Assembly: GCA_949825045.1 (NCBI GenBank)
Contig: OX463836.1
Coordinates: 9,255,829 to 9,319,828 of the forward strand
DNA from: Argyresthia goedartella
Taxonomy: Eukaryota > Arthropoda > Insecta > Lepidoptera > Argyresthiidae
DNA length: 64,000 nucleotides
Reading direction: 5' to 3'
In this document: positions 29,673 to 40,347 of the stretch, piece by piece
Layout: the number at the start of each line of letters is the position of its first letter
How positions within the stretch are numbered: the stretch's first letter is position 1
The notes under the pieces: generated by a model
Seen by the model: only the letters and a program-made list of their open reading frames with translations
The model's database searches: none
Told to the model about the DNA's origin: nothing
Position numbers and translations under genes: made by a program

Positions 29673-30198
29673 AGATAGCGTGCCCATCCGTCATAGACAC
29701 CAGCTACCGTCTGCTTCTTTGCTTTACGTGAAATGGTACATATAGTGCACTTTCATTTAGAGTTTAATTGCATTAATAATACTTTTTTGTTTTGTTGACG
29801 TGGTTTTGTTTTTTGTTTTTTATGTCAATATACAGACAGAAATACTAAAGGGAAACCATGTTTCTGTGAATTCTTATGGCTGCGTTAGTATATTTTGATA
29901 ATACATAAATTATCATTTAATTAGATTATTATAACTTTAATTCTTAATCTAACAAGTCACAACGGCCAAAGCGGCTGATGGTTAGTTGTATGACTTGATT
30001 TTGCTAGAGGTGAAACATGCTACCTATGGGTGAATATCACTGAAAAATATATCTGATTGTTGCAAACAATATTGTGATCAGTGTGATCAAGTATCTTCAC
30101 ACTCCATACGAGTGTTACAAGAATTTCGCTACTACAACTAAGATGATATTAGTTAAACAAATCATAACTGTTTTCTGTAATAAATGTATATGTTTGAT
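29673..30198. other. No gene recognised
   Basis: AT-rich; nothing supported. Confidence 0.4.
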
Positions 30199-30838
30199 AC
30201 AACTAAGACATTTGTCAAGTTAATTTAATTTAAGTAACCATTTTTTTCGTTTGGTTCCACAAAGATGTTGATCGAATTTAATCCGTGAAGGTGCTATAGT
30301 GACTAACTTCCTTATTTGATTCATTTAAGATGTTTGTCGAGTTAACTTGGTATAATAACTGTAATAACCAATTTTCTCGTTTGGTTCTACAAAGATGTTA
30401 ATGGAATTTAACCGGTGAAGGTGCTATGATAATTTCCTTGCTGATTTAGTTAAGCTAAGATGTTTGTCAAGCTAACTTTGCAATGTTACTGTTATAACCA
30501 ATTTTCTCGTTTGGTTCGACAAAGATGTTAATTGAATGTAATATGTTAAGGTGCCATGATGATTAAATGAGTGTTGATTTAACCAAAATATTGCCAAGTT
30601 AACTCGGTAAAGTAACTGTAATAACAAATTTTCTCGTTTGTTCTACAAAGATGTTAATTGAATTTATTCGGTAAAGGTGCTATGATGACTTATTTGATTC
30701 AACTAAGATGATTGTGAAGTTACCTTGGTAAAGTAACTGTAATAATCAATTTTGTCGTTTGGTTCTATAAAGACGTTAATCGAAATCTGTGAAAGCCCTG
30801 TGATTACTCACTTGCTTGTTTGATTTAACTCATACAGT
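30199..30838 (+). repeat. Tandem array, about 5 units of about 122 bp
   Basis: Each unit contains AACTAAGATGTTTGTCAAGT (variants), TAACTGTAATAACCAATTTT, CTCGTTTGGTTCTACAAAGA and TTAATCGAATTTAA...GTGAAGGTGCTATGATGA. Units start near 30199, 30325, 30455, 30580 and 30697. The sixth unit changes into the foldback element at 30839. Confidence 0.85.
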
Positions 30839-31181
30839 TGTCAAGTTAAATATGTAGCCTAACTTCTTCTTGTATGGATTTACAGGTTGTAACAGAAACG
30901 TTAACTCATATTTTGGGGGTTGTAATGGGCATCATTCTAAACAACTTTTACCATGAAACCGATTTGATTAGAGCTACTTTATTCTTCACTTTTCCATACA
31001 TATCAGCTGATCGCCCGCCCGGCCCAAAATGTATAGAAAATTGAACAATAGAGTTGCTCTGAGCAAATATCGGTTTCATACTGAAAGCTGTTCAAAATTA
31101 TGCCCATAGCAACCCCCTAAAATATTACTACACCTTTCTGTTTATCCAGACAAGAAGTTAAGCTACATATTTAACTTGACA
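30839..31181. repeat. Foldback element with about 120 bp terminal inverted repeats
   Basis: Starts TGTCAAGTTAAATATGTAGC and ends with its reverse complement. Inner matches include GGGGGTTG(T/C)(A)ATGGGCAT and (A)CCATGAAACCGAT. The centre is about 100 bp. No ORF. Its outer end, TGTCAAGTTAA, is the same phrase that recurs in each preceding tandem unit. Confidence 0.85.
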
Positions 31182-31744
31182 TCTCTGTAAGAGTTGAATC
31201 TAAAGGAATATTCTATCTAATATAATTATCGTTACCGGTGATAAAATAAAACATTTCGAAACTTACGTACAATAAGTTTTTATTATTATGATAATAAGTG
31301 TCAAATACCATAAGCTACAAAGCTAAGTGACATATTTCTTTCCATTGCTTAAAATATTAACGTTACATGGTATAGGGGCCTCTAACGAATTGAGGATCTT
31401 GGGAACATTTTGAACTGGGTTTGGTTCTTTGAATTCATAGGAAAAAAAATGGTTATCGAAATCCACCGTTTGTTAAGCAATTCCCAGTATTATTGTTATT
31501 GCTTTTATTATTTATTGTTATCAACAATGTTTACAATAAAAATCTTACAAACTAGTGAAAGTCTTGCAAAACTGCTTGTGCAGTTTGACTGCAGGAACAA
31601 AGGTCATCCGTCATATCATAAAAGTTTTACAGTGTGCTTAGTATTGTGCATATGGCTATTAGCAACTAGGGAATAACGTTCCCGCCTGCTATGGTTACTA
31701 ATGACAATTAAATATTTATGTTTAACTCTAATAGGAAGTACATT
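31182..31744. other. No gene recognised
   Basis: AT-rich, including an 88-codon ORF (31410-31676) without recognisable domains. Confidence 0.4.
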
Positions 31745-32075
31745 ACACGGATGCAGGTATTACCCTTATATCTCGTATTCATTCTGCAATGGAGGCCGCA
31801 CAAGATGCTATCGGATTGTGTTGATTATAATACGCTACTAATGAAATTAAATAATTACGAAGTTAGAATTAAAGCGTTGTATCTAAGACCATACTTCAGC
31901 AATATAATTCAAAAGGCAGAAGTTAACGACGTTAAACTGATGGATCGGCTGTAAAAATTGTCGTTCCACTAGGTTCCATATTAGGCCCTTTCTTATTCCT
32001 GTTATATATTAACAATCTGCCTTTCATGATGGAGAAATTGACTGACATAGTGTTATTTGCTGATTCGGCTGGCAA
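31745..32075 (+). pseudogene. Internal RT fragment of the CR1-type LINE family
   Basis: Matches 36175-36520 (GGATGCAGGTATTACCCTTATATCTC..., then PQGSILGP-type and ..LFAD-type regions). The block for CDLSKAF is deleted and there are several frame breaks. Ends at GTGTTATTTGCTGATTCGG, inside the catalytic box. Confidence 0.85.
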
Positions 32076-32614
32076 CCCCAGACTGAATAGCTGACGATGT
32101 AAACAGCTCTGTAGTTTTATTTCAATTAAATTAGTCAAAATTGCTTTTCTGCACGAGTAAACTTAATTTTAGTAGTAATTAGTGATTAAATAATGTGTAG
32201 ATAAGAAACAGCTGTGCAAACATACAAGCTTTGGAAAAAACAAGACCGATTGTACCGGCCGATTGAACTGTCAAAATCAGTTCAAATAGCAACGACGTAA
32301 ACGGGGGAAGTATCGTTTTATTTCTGTATTTATATCAATAATCATCTAATATCAATATCCTTTCACACCCGTAACTAACTAAACAAACCTTCATATAAGT
32401 GAAACACTTGCCGTACACTCACTCAGGTACCGTTTTGTCTCTCTTTACTTGGCAAAAGCGGAAGCAAAGTTGAAGACGCAACATTCTGCCACATTCAACA
32501 AAAACACACACTTAACACCTTCATTGTGCAATAAACTCCCTAGTGTTCGCTAGTATTCCACCCGGTCATACACTGACACCTATTCGCGGTATTTTTTAGG
32601 CGAAAAAGGGTGCA

Positions 32615-34435
32615 ATGCTGACCCGAAGCAAGATGAGCACACGCGATGTGGAGTTGAAGCTGAAAGCGACCTTGCTGGAGCTCAAGAAGAGCCAAGAGCT
32701 TTGTGAAATACTTCTGCGAGAGCGAGATGAGTGTGAAGAGGAGATAGAAAAGCAAATTAAGAAAAATTCGGCGCTAAAAGAAGAGCTCAGTGAGTTGGAA
32801 ATCCAATGCCAGGATCTCAGTGCCCAGAGAGATGAACTACAACACCAAGTCGACTCATTTTACAAGTGTCATGATGTCCACCACGTAGCATTGCAACACA
32901 TAAAACCACTTGAACAACAGCTTGCAGAGGCACACCACGAGCTTCAAGTTTTCAGCGAGCGGGAGGAACAGCGAGACAGTGCTACAACCAGGGCCTTATA
33001 TAATGAGGTCATGAGCCAATCTGGCATACCAACTATTGACCTAACAGCTTTTGATACCTCCTGCACCATGAAGAATTCAAGTGCCATGAAAATGAACAGT
33101 GCAAATAAGATAAGAAAATATGTTAAAACTAGGAAATATATCCAGAAAGTACAAAGACTTGTAAAACAAAACCGTAAGAGCATGGAAAGTATACCAGTGC
33201 ACAGACAAAAAATTCAATTAGTTGCTGAGGTGTCTGTGTGTCAGAAGGAACAACTTGCCAGCAAAATAGAATATGAGCTAGCCATGGCTGAACTACAAAC
33301 TCAGTTCGAAAATCTGCAGTATGAGTTAGTGGACATCACATGCAAGTACTCAACCGTACAAACTCAGTATGATGAATGCATCTCATCAATGAACGAGTTG
33401 ATTGCACTAAGCAAAAGCAATCTTGAGAGCTTTCAGTCCTTGTGTCAGACAAACATGGAAGACTCTGAACAAGGATTGTCTCTGCCAGCCCTGCCACCAC
33501 CACAAGATCTGCCGGGGAAAGCAGCCCCTTTACAGCTGAGCCCCCAGCAGCGGAAGAGAACTGAAACTGCCAGCGGGCAGGCTTGCTTGTCATCACCATG
33601 CAGTATGCCCATGACACCGTCCTCTATACTGCGGGATCCAGCACAGCCATATGTAGTCAAGTCATGTGGTTCATCAGTAGCATCAAATGGAACCACGGGC
33701 CATAGCAACACATCAACCTGTGATGCCCTAGATGGACATTGGCGATCAACACCCACCAGCAATTCAGTTAAAAATCGTGCCTTCAAGTCAATAGTGTACT
33801 CAGATAAATTAGGTGTAGGTTTAGGTATCAAGCTGCAGAATAACTTACGGCAGCATGTAGAAAACATTTGTATGCCTGATGCATCTTACATGCAGATAGT
33901 AAACTGCATGCTTAATAGGGAGTATGACAGTAATACAACTATTGTATTACAAATAGGGAACACCACAGGAGTTCAACAAGACGATTTGATTAATTACTTT
34001 GAATCTATAGTATCTCTCCGGGCAAGGAAAATTATTCTGTGTGGTTTTCCCTATTCCAAAGCTCTAACAGAGGCACAAAATGACCGGATTTCTAGACTCA
34101 ACGAGCTTATGTATAACTTGACCTTTGGGCATCGTAACCGAGTATTATATTTTGATACGAATAAGTTTATTCGAAATTTTATTCTGACTAGGGATACAAT
34201 GTATGTACCTGCATCATCTAAGCGACAGATTTCCAAATTATTTGCATACAATATTTATGACCCTGTTATTGTAGAGAAAATAACTAGGGTGCCAGTAGGA
34301 AATGACGAGTGTAGAAATAATTATACTAAACCTTTGTATGTTAAGAGTAATGTCACATGCACCCCTATTGGGAATTCACCTGTTAATCATACTTTGCATG
34401 CAACGTTGGAATCTGTTCCAAGTAATTTAAATTAG
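32615..34435 (+). CDS. CR1-type LINE ORF1: coiled-coil plus SGNH-like domain without catalytic residues
   Basis: 606 codons, ATG at 32615 (a second Met at codon 7). Residues about 10-130 and 215-285 are strongly heptad-like coiled coils (for example KLKATLLELKKSQELCEILL). Residues about 290-385 are low-complexity and rich in Ser, Pro and Gln. Residues about 390-560 resemble the SGNH/esterase fold that CR1 ORF1 proteins are known to carry: block I is SDKLGVGLG (about 394) where GDS is expected, the block III position reads IGNTTGV (about 446), and the block V position reads DTMYVPASSKRQISKLF (about 526), with Tyr where the catalytic His should be. ORF1 proteins bind RNA and form the retrotransposition particle with ORF2. 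The tail LESVPSNLN is shared with the sister element. The domain call is by motif reading. Confidence 0.7.
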   Translation: MLTRSKMSTRDVELKLKATLLELKKSQELCEILLRERDECEEEIEKQIKKNSALKEELSELEIQCQDLSAQRDELQHQVDSFYKCHDVHHVALQHIKPLEQQLAEAHHELQVFSEREEQRDSATTRALYNEVMSQSGIPTIDLTAFDTSCTMKNSSAMKMNSANKIRKYVKTRKYIQKVQRLVKQNRKSMESIPVHRQKIQLVAEVSVCQKEQLASKIEYELAMAELQTQFENLQYELVDITCKYSTVQTQYDECISSMNELIALSKSNLESFQSLCQTNMEDSEQGLSLPALPPPQDLPGKAAPLQLSPQQRKRTETASGQACLSSPCSMPMTPSSILRDPAQPYVVKSCGSSVASNGTTGHSNTSTCDALDGHWRSTPTSNSVKNRAFKSIVYSDKLGVGLGIKLQNNLRQHVENICMPDASYMQIVNCMLNREYDSNTTIVLQIGNTTGVQQDDLINYFESIVSLRARKIILCGFPYSKALTEAQNDRISRLNELMYNLTFGHRNRVLYFDTNKFIRNFILTRDTMYVPASSKRQISKLFAYNIYDPVIVEKITRVPVGNDECRNNYTKPLYVKSNVTCTPIGNSPVNHTLHATLESVPSNLN

Positions 34436-34499
34436 TTCATAAGACAATAGAGGAAATCTCTAGAATACAAGAGCCACTAAATATCTCAAAATGTAAGCC

Positions 34500-37310
34500 C
34501 CAGTTAAATATTGCCCATCAAAACATCCAGGGGCTACCTGGAAAAGAACTTGTATTAGAATTATTTCTAAAAAATTCTGACATTGATATTATTTGTGTTA
34601 CAGAACACTGGTTGAAGGGAAAATATGATGTCTTTTAACATAAATAATTACAAAATTGTCAGTTGTTACAATAGAAAGACTGCTGATAGAGGTGGTTCTT
34701 TAATCTTAGTGAAAAATAATATTAAGGTGAAACAACGCAAAGATATTCTTGCACTTACTGTTGAAAGACAAATAGAGGTATCCTGTGTTGAGTTGGATAG
34801 CCATATTATTGTTTGTGTCTACAGGCCACTGAGGGATGAAAAAGGCCATGGCAATTTCGAAATATTTGAGAAAATTATGGAGGAAGCCCTCTCTAAACTA
34901 TGTAATAACAGAAAAAAGTTAATTATTTGTGGCGATCTTAATGTAGATTTGCTTGTAGGAACAACAATGAAACAACGATTAATAACTTTATTCAAATCGT
35001 TTAACCTAAGTCATGTATTTTTAGAGCCAACTAGATTTACACTTACCAGCCAAACTTGTTTAGATAACGTTTTTTGTGACTGTGCATTCACAAGTAAAAG
35101 TGTAATTAACTGCTTACCTTCCGATCACAGTGGTCAAACAGTTTCATTCCCAATTACTATTAAGGATAAGACTGGTCCATCATTTTATAGGCCTATTACA
35201 TCCCATAGACTAGAGACATATACGAAAAACTTAGATATGAATTTGCCACTACCGGATTTTAATGAACAGAACCCAAACAAAATCTACTCAGACTTCTTCA
35301 ACATTATTCAGACAGAATTCAATAAAGTTTTTAAATTAAAGAAAGTCAGTGACTACAACGGTAAATCGAAATTTGATGACTGGGCAACGTTTGGGATTCG
35401 TAAAAGTAGAGTTATCTTGTATGACCTTTATGATCAAAAAACCTATAACTTTGATCGAAAATTTCATGACTATGTTAAAAAATATTCCAAAACTTTCAAG
35501 TTGGTTTGTAGGACCGCAAAAACTTTACACATTAATAGAAAAATTCAAAATTCAAATAATAGAATGAAAACAGTTTGGCAAATAATAAACCGTGAAACTG
35601 GCAAAGTTATACCAAGGGACAATGAATTCTGCCTAAAGATAGGTGATGATGTTGTTAAATCCAGCGATGATGTTGCTCGAGCTTTTGAAACATTCTTCAC
35701 CAATGTACCTCTACTCACAACCGATCGTCTAAATTCATCTCCATATGAAACAGAGACTTTATTAAAAAATAACACGAGCGTCAGTAAGGTATATTTAAAA
35801 TTTCATCATGTATATCCCCAGGACATTGTCAAAACGTTTAAATTACTTAACTTAAAAAATACGGAAGACCTGTGGGGTATATCAGTCAAAGTCATTGGTT
35901 CAGTAATTCTAGTTATAGCCCCACATTTAGCTTATATATTCAATAAATGTATTGACGATGGGGCTTTCCCAGACCTCATGAAACACAGTAAACTGATACC
36001 TCTGTTCAAATCGGGAGATAAGGGTGATCCTTCAAATTTCAGACCAATATCTGTTCTTCCAACACTAAGTAAAATATTTGAAAAGATTATACTCAATCAA
36101 ATGCTCTCACACTTCAACCGTACCAAACAACTCCACGCCAAACAATACGATTTCACTAGGGGTAAATCAACTACGGATGCAGGTATTACCCTTATATCTC
36201 ATATTTATTCTGCATGGGAGGCCGCACAGGATGCTATCGGAGTTTTTTGCGACCTGTCGAAGGCGTTTGATTGTGTTGATCATAATACGCTAGTAATTAA
36301 ATTAAATCATTACGGAGTTAGAAATAAAGCGTTGGATCTACTAAGATCATACCTAAGCAAAAGAATTCAAAAGGCAGAAGTTAACGGCGTTAAATCTGAT
36401 GGATCGGGTGTAAAAATTGGCGTTCCACAAGGTTCCATATTAGGTCCTTTCTTGTTTCTGGTATATATTAACGATCTGCCTTTCATGGTGGAGAAATTAA
36501 CTGACATAGTGTTATTTGCTGATGATACTTCAATGGTCTTCAAAATTGAAAGACAAAAAGCAGATTTTGATGATGTTAATGGTGTCTTTAACCTTGAATT
36601 GGTTCACAGTTAATAATTTGTTATAAACAAAGTGTATCAAATTTTCACATCCAAATGTCTGGAAGTTGAGACCAGTTTATTGCTAGACAGAAACACGTTA
36701 GAATTAGTAAATGATACAAAGTTTCTTGGAATAACCATTGATAGCAAATTGCAGTTGGGACCCCACATAGATAAATTAGCTGATTAATTAAGTTTCCTGG
36801 CTTACGCTGTTAGACACATCAGGCAAAACACGGATGTCGTGACATCTAGGCTAGTATATTTTAGTAACTTTCATATTGTCATGTCCTATCTATATCTTGG
36901 TATCTTGTTGTGGCGAACAGCAGCGGATATTCAAACTATTTTAATTTTACAGAAAAGAGCTATTCGAGCCATTTATAATTTAAAACTACTTTAGAGAGCT
37001 TATTAAAGAAATTGACATACTAACTGTAGCTAGTCTATTTATTTTCGAAAATATTATGTATGTACGCAAGAGCCTTACAACATTTTCCAAACTTAGCGAT
37101 AGCTGTAATGTTTACCTAAGAAATAATCACAGACTAGTTGCGGTTTAGACTCGCGAAGGTTAGCAATTCTTTCAAGAGTCAGTGCGTTCTCTACTACAAT
37201 AAGAAACCTGTGGAGATTTTGAAATTGCCATATGAGCAATTTAAAAAGCATGTTAAAGTGACTTTTGTCGAAAAAGGGATATTACAATGTTCAAGATTAC
37301 TTAAATGACG
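34500..37310 (+). pseudogene. CR1-type LINE ORF2 (endonuclease + reverse transcriptase), frameshifted
   Basis: The long open part (34625-36613, 662 codons) has endonuclease motifs RGGSLILV, VYRP, ICGDLNVDLL, FLEPTRFT, CLDNVF and SDHSGQ. RT follows: FRPISVLPTLSKIFEK, CDLSKAFDCVDHNTL, GVPQGSILGPFLFLVYINDL and LFADDT. The N-terminal segment (IAHQNIQG...ICVTEHWLKG, from about 34516) is in another frame, so one indel lies near 34618. After LFADDT the frame breaks again near 36590, with more shifts and stops until KGYYNVQDYLNDG (about 37270). An ATG at 34625 is thus not the true start. Confidence 0.85.
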
Positions 37311-37449
37311 GGACTGTTTGTGGTTAATATAGCTCAACACAGACCTTGCTGTTAGTTATTTTGTAATTATTTATTCCTGCTTATTTATTATAATAATTAA
37401 TATTGTGATATTTGCATTAGTTAAGCACATACAATTTTTAAAAGAGTAT

Positions 37450-38420
37450 GTGTGTAACTTTCAATACTCTCGTGGATGTGCCGACGCTAAGCATCACCAC
37501 AGAGATGGTTGCAGCGGTTGCGAAGACATTTGTAAGAAAGAAAATTGTCATCTGTCGGATTCTTACGGTATTTACACTTGGCTCTGTTCCTCTTGGCCAT
37601 TAGACGCTTAATAGTATCTGTTAGCCAAGGGGCGGGTAGGTGTTTCACTCTCACTTTTTATAGGTGCATGCTTGTCGTAGAGACATAGGACTATGATATT
37701 GAACTTGTTGGTTTTCTCGTCCATGGTCTTGCTGGATATTACAGGGGACCAGTCGATCGTCAAGGCATCCGACCTAAGAGACTCTAGGTTAATATCCCTA
37801 AATTTACGAATATTATGAAATGTTGCTGTGCTCTTGAGAGGCCTGATCTTAAACGAAAGATAGATAAGGTCGTGGAACGAGAAAGGAGAGTTGAGTTGAC
37901 CATGTACAGCGACCTTATCTAAGTTAGAGACGATCATAATATCGAGGAGAGAGGGAGAGCAGTGAGGTTGGAAATGCGTGGCATCAAGAAAGAGTCGACT
38001 ATAGACTTGAGTTTGGTAGAACGGGAGTCGTTTTTGAGGAGACAGGTGTTGAAATCACCTAGAATGAGGGTATCGTTATACAGAGGTGAGAGTTCATTAA
38101 GGAGGGATTCTAATGTGTCGAAGTAGTCGATGCGAAGAGAGGGGCTATAAAGAACACCGAGGAGGACCTTACTATAGTGAAGTGTTATTTCGAGAAAGAG
38201 ATGTTCAGCAGACTCGGAGTACTGGCTAGGGGACGCGCTGATCACCATGCACGGGATTTCCACTCGCAGATAGATAGCGACGCCCCCATCGGCTTTCCCG
38301 ACTCTGTCGTTTCTGTAAAGCCTGTATCCTGGACTGGAGTACGAAGAAGATGACAGCGATAGCTTTAGGAACGACTCAGAGACAAGAATGCCGTCCACGC
38401 ATTGGTCACTAAAAGCCTGC
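37450..38420 (-). pseudogene. LINE endonuclease and linker fragment, inverted relative to its neighbour
   Basis: The minus strand gives a second LINE lineage: VDGILVSESFLKL, GYRLYRNDRVGKADGGVAIY, LLGVLYSPS and TLILGDFNTCLL (endonuclease, 38398-37990), then in the -1 frame MIVSNLDKVAVHGQ...FSFHDLIYLSF. Lower down is a linker region, IKRLMAKRNRAKCKYRK (about 37600-37550) and YKCLRNRCNHLCGDAKRR-like sequence. Truncated before RT and lacking an N terminus. The + strand ORF at 37405-37611 is a shadow of this linker. Confidence 0.75.
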
Positions 38421-39249
38421 GAAAGAAAGATTTTTTGTTAATATCAGTGTCGGAGTAAACAGGTTTGTCCAGAGTTATAATAGTCTAGTGGAGATCCGCT
38501 CAGTTTTTAGAAGTAACAACTCCCATTACCTAATAACTACAACACTAAAATAAAATAATAAGATAGGTACTTTGTAATGTATACTTTTCAGGCGTGAAAT
38601 AACGCCTCAGCCATACACAACTTATTCCATTCCTCGTCAACTTGTTATGTTAGTAATTTAGTATCTTAAATTGATCTTATAGTCTATGGTCACTTCAACT
38701 TCTAGTTTCGTTTCGTTTTCGTTCTTCTTGTCTGTGGCGGGTAGGAACACCGTGTAGTGGGATGGATCTGTGAGATCGATTTCGAAAAGTCATCACCGGT
38801 GTCCTTTTTTCTATTATGCCGGCGAACTAGCGGCTTCGTATTTTATTACCTTAAATAACCTAAATAATATCCTACGTGGCTGTAATCACAGCGGTAAGTA
38901 AATAACCCTTTCGCTCTTCAAAGCCGGGTTGTGTGTTGAGTGTTTAGCTAGAAGTAATGTTCATATTTCAGCTTTGGTTGCATACCAGCGGGGTGCGCTA
39001 AGAAACCTTTGTGTCACGTCCCTTCTATCTTTCGGCGTTCCGGAGTCGACATGGATTACAGTAAGCAAGGCCATTTTCCTCCAGAAGGTCAGTTTCTCTA
39101 ATTATTTTCAAAGGTTTTGAGGTTATGTGTCGCGCTTGTGTGTCTAAAATTAAATAGTTTTTAATTTTATTTTCAATAAAGTGTACAGGTAACTTTGTAG
39201 TTCGATTTCTTTATACCTAGTTAAAAAAAAATAAAGTATTTCAACTTAC
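38421..39249. other. Candidate exon scraps only
   Basis: On the + strand, 38973-39089 lies between an acceptor-like TTCATATTTCAG and a donor-like AAG/GTCAGT (or ACA/GTAAGC at 39059). It is open in a frame reading LRNLCVTSLLSFGVPESTW. On the minus strand, 38840-38706 is open for about 40 codons (FLPATDKKNENETKLEVEVT) and could be a downstream exon of the gene at 39250-42214. Neither is confirmed. Confidence 0.25.
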
Positions 39250-39399
39250 AATCCGCGACTCTGGTGAGATGTTTAGCAAACGCATCGGTTGCCTCTTTTT
39301 ATTTTGCAGCAATGTAAGCAGTGTGGGTTTCATCAAAGGGTCTTGCATGAATAAATTGTCTTTTTGTTGTTCATGGGTATTATGGAAATCAGCATGCAG
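39250..39399 (-). CDS. Host gene, exon 4 (uncharacterised insect family, SAMD3-like)
   Basis: Preceded on the minus strand by TTTTTTTTTCTAG and followed by GTAAGTTG. 150 nt, exactly 50 codons, open in the frame that continues exon 3: LHADFHNTHEQQ... to ...NISPESRI. The junction GYNL/LHADF reproduces the G-Y-x-L-(I)-x-x-DF motif I recall from this family. Confidence 0.6.
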
Positions 39400-40161
39400 C
39401 TAGAAAAAAAAATGACATTTTGAGATATATCTGCCTGTGTCAGCTTTACACAAATAGACATAGACATATGTTTATTCACAACAAAACACACAAGTACATC
39501 AACAGGAATGTTTCTAAGACAGGAAAGTGAAACAAACTTATGGAAGAAAACACAAAGGTACATAAAAGAGACTAGATTATGATGTACGCATGCTTCGAAA
39601 ATGAAATGGCTCCAACTGAGCATAAAATGCTACAGCAGAGCTGCAGTGCTGATATTCAGTCGGAACCATTTGATATCGATAGATATAATAATGAGAGATA
39701 TGTACTTATATATAGATACATATACAATAGACAGATGAAATATATTATGAATATACAGTGATTGTGCTTGTATGCAAGTTAGTGAATGAGTGTGAGTGAG
39801 TAAGTGATTGATGGTGTGTGAGTGAGTGTGAGTTAATTTAAAAAGAGTGTGGCAAAGGGCTGAAATAAAAATGAAAATGAACGACGAGGAGACACTCGAG
39901 TTATTATTGAATAGTAAATTAATTTTACATAATCGATTGATGTAAGAAAAGTGATAAATAGTTTTATTGTATTTAGGTGTATTGTAGGAATAATTTTATT
40001 GTAATTTGTAAATTAATATTTAGCGAATTATAGGATTAGCCTTTTGTAAGGCTAAAAGATTTATTTTATTACAATGTTTTTTTAATGTTGTCACTGATTT
40101 GAGCTCACGTAGAGAACGCTGTATGTTGTTAATAGGTTATATAATACATTTTAATACTCAC
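39400..40161. other. Intron (inferred) of the 39250-42214 gene
   Basis: AT-rich, with GTGAGTGAGT-rich simple sequence around 39780-39830. No other feature. Confidence 0.4.
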
Positions 40162-40347
40162 CAAGTTATATCCCTTTGGATTTTGTAAAGCAGGGTTCTT
40201 AGCCAAGTATGCTTCCACAGGCTGATTCTTGTTGTATAGCAGTGTCAAATTGTTGCGCCATTTCTGTTCCACAAAATACCACGGCTCGGAAGATATGTAG
40301 CCATTGTAGGTCATCGTTAGAGTTATCCTCAATATCTTCTTCTATCA
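40162..40347 (-). CDS. Host gene, exon 3, with a frame-disrupting indel
   Basis: The acceptor is TTTTCCTAAG (exon from 40347; an alternative AG gives 40341) and the donor is TTG/GTGAGT. The first part reads IEEDIEDNSNDDLQWLH in the phase left by exon 2. The second part reads SSEPWYFVEQKWRNNLTLLYN...ALQNPKGYNL in the next frame. The family has an acidic stretch, then W-L...EPW...VE.KW, then a P.GY.L motif, so the two halves belong together and one extra base lies within about 40289-40297. Exact phase agreement with exon 4 requires this single-base correction. Confidence 0.6.

Larger units (their letters stand above)
32140..37445 (+). mobile_element. CR1-type LINE, long copy with broken ORF2
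   Basis: Contains a 5' UTR (start not located; about 32140 is an estimate), ORF1 at 32615-34435, ORF2 pieces from about 34500 to 37310, and a short AT-rich 3' region. A sister element lies at 59225-62260 and a fragment at 31745-32075, all in the same orientation. Confidence 0.8.

Noticed and set aside
30199..30838. CRISPR-like array
   Set aside because: Units are about 122 bp, diverged along their length, with no repeat-spacer alternation, in an animal genome.
37405..37611. Cysteine/histidine-rich 68-codon ORF that looks like a small zinc-binding protein
   Set aside because: The opposite strand reads as the LINE linker region (IKRLMAKRNRAKCKYRK), which continues the endonuclease fragment above; the plus-strand ORF is its shadow.
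38396..38425. Splice acceptor (TTTCTTTCGCAG) directly before the endonuclease fragment, suggesting a host exon
   Set aside because: The downstream protein is clearly LINE endonuclease with a frameshift; the acceptor-like sequence is probably chance at the truncation point.
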